Of a stretch of 15,236 nt of DNA, positions 14,811 through 15,236 are shown in pieces. The notes under the pieces are model-generated. The model searched no databases. It was not told the origin of the DNA and worked only from the letters and a program-made list of their open reading frames with translations. Source of the stretch: JANQTF01 sp036835375 (GTDB taxonomy: Bacteria; Bacteroidota; Bacteroidia; J057); NCBI GenBank assembly GCA_036835375.1, contig DAITMB010000119.1, forward strand, positions 1 through 15,236, in the 5' to 3' direction. How positions within the stretch are numbered: the first letter of the stretch is position 1; every line of letters starts with the position of its first letter. The translations under genes and the position numbers were made by a program.

Positions 14811-15139
14811 AAATGGGGAAGATTCAATGATTGGGAAGTGGAATCGAAAGGGAATATACGAAATACGGGTCAAGCTCCAATGTTAATTATAGCACGTGTA
14901 TCAGCGATCAAACTGGGAGACGATAATCTCTATCTGTTGAATTCCAGGGTGGAAAATGTCCCGCTGTGTTTCCAGTTTCGGGAGGACGCACCGCGCTGGC
15001 TCCATGCATCTTTCAAAGGCATTTGAGCTATGTAATGGCCTTTCGATGACTCGACCTCGGGTCGAAAACTCAGGTCAAAATATGTAGGTGCACACGTTCC
15101 AGGCTTGATCCATTTCCTCTGAAAGATGAGTACGGGCCC
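14811..15139. other. Intergenic region between the lipoprotein and tRNA-Pro
   Basis: No supported gene. The only notable structure is a perfect 6-bp stem TCGACC (15051-15056)/GGTCGA (15060-15065) with a 3-nt loop. The promoter of the lipoprotein-protease unit should lie here on the minus strand; no exact TAnnTTTG element was found. Confidence 0.4.
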
Positions 15140-15172
15140 AAAAAAACGGTGCCATCATGTTGATGACACCGT
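15140..15172 (-). terminator. Intrinsic terminator of tRNA-Pro
   Basis: ACGGTGCCATCA (15146-15157) pairs with TGATGACACCGT (15161-15172) with one mismatch and a 3-nt loop. Seven A on the plus strand (15140-15146) give a T tract on the minus strand. The stem starts 7 nt beyond the mature tRNA 3' end. Confidence 0.85.
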
Positions 15173-15179
15173 CGTGCTG

Positions 15180-15236
15180 TCGGGATGGGCAGATTCGAAC
15201 TGCCGGCCCCTCGCCCCCCAGACGAGTACTCTAACC
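15180..15236 (-). tRNA. tRNA-Pro(GGG), 3' part; 5' end outside window
   Basis: Read on the minus strand: the end of the D arm (GGTTAGAGTA), anticodon stem CTCGT/GCGAG (last pair T-G), loop CTGGGGG with anticodon GGG at 15219-15217, 5-nt variable loop, T arm GGCAG-TTCGAAT-CTGCC (15204-15188), 3' acceptor strand CATCCCG (15187-15181) and discriminator A (15180). Anticodon GGG reads the proline codons CCC and CCU. CCA is not encoded (the sequence continues CAGC), as is usual in Bacteroidota. The 5' acceptor strand, expected to be CGGGATG, is outside the window. Confidence 0.93.

Overview
The window looks like chromosomal DNA of a Bacteroidota bacterium. A type IX secretion (T9SS) C-terminal sorting domain on the metalloprotease, a PKD-like repeat protein with a Bacteroidota-style signal peptide, the near absence of clear Shine-Dalgarno sequences and a tRNA without an encoded CCA end all point there. 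The moderate GC content (about 50-57% in the lines I counted, higher at the left edge) suggests a Saprospiria- or Cytophagia-like lineage, but this is inference. I see no phage, IS element, CRISPR array or origin.

Layout. 1-538 (minus): start of a GC-rich secreted PKD-like repeat protein that runs off the left edge. 539-1023: AT-rich divergent intergenic region with a doubtful 44-codon ORF. 1024-2004 (plus): zinc-free quinone oxidoreductase of the PIG3/QOR type. 2346-3860 (plus): BCCT-family transporter. 3994-5643 (plus): AMP-forming long-chain acyl-CoA synthetase, closed by a strong intrinsic terminator. Convergent to it, on the minus strand, are gpsA (5829-6890) and an upstream glycerol-phosphate acyltransferase gene (6868-8574) that overlap by 23 bp. 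8920-10896 (minus): caspase-family cysteine peptidase with a long C-terminal extension. 11239-14319 (minus): large secreted M4 (thermolysin-family) metalloprotease with a predicted beta-propeller and a T9SS tail. 14373-14810 (minus): small lipoprotein just upstream of the protease. 15180-15236 (minus): 3' part of tRNA-Pro(GGG) with its own terminator.

How the genes relate. The centre is a phospholipid-precursor module: GpsA makes sn-glycerol-3-phosphate, the acyltransferase acylates it, and the convergent acyl-CoA synthetase activates fatty acids. The right part is proteolytic: a cytosolic caspase-like enzyme and, as a separate unit, an exported M4 protease preceded by a lipoprotein. By eye, the soluble part of that lipoprotein resembles the emfourin-type inhibitors of M4 proteases (GGFxG near the start, an LPxxxxxxL helix, then an FQY strand). 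If real, this would be a membrane-anchored inhibitor paired with a T9SS-secreted thermolysin-like enzyme. That pair is the most interesting candidate system here, and it is a hypothesis.
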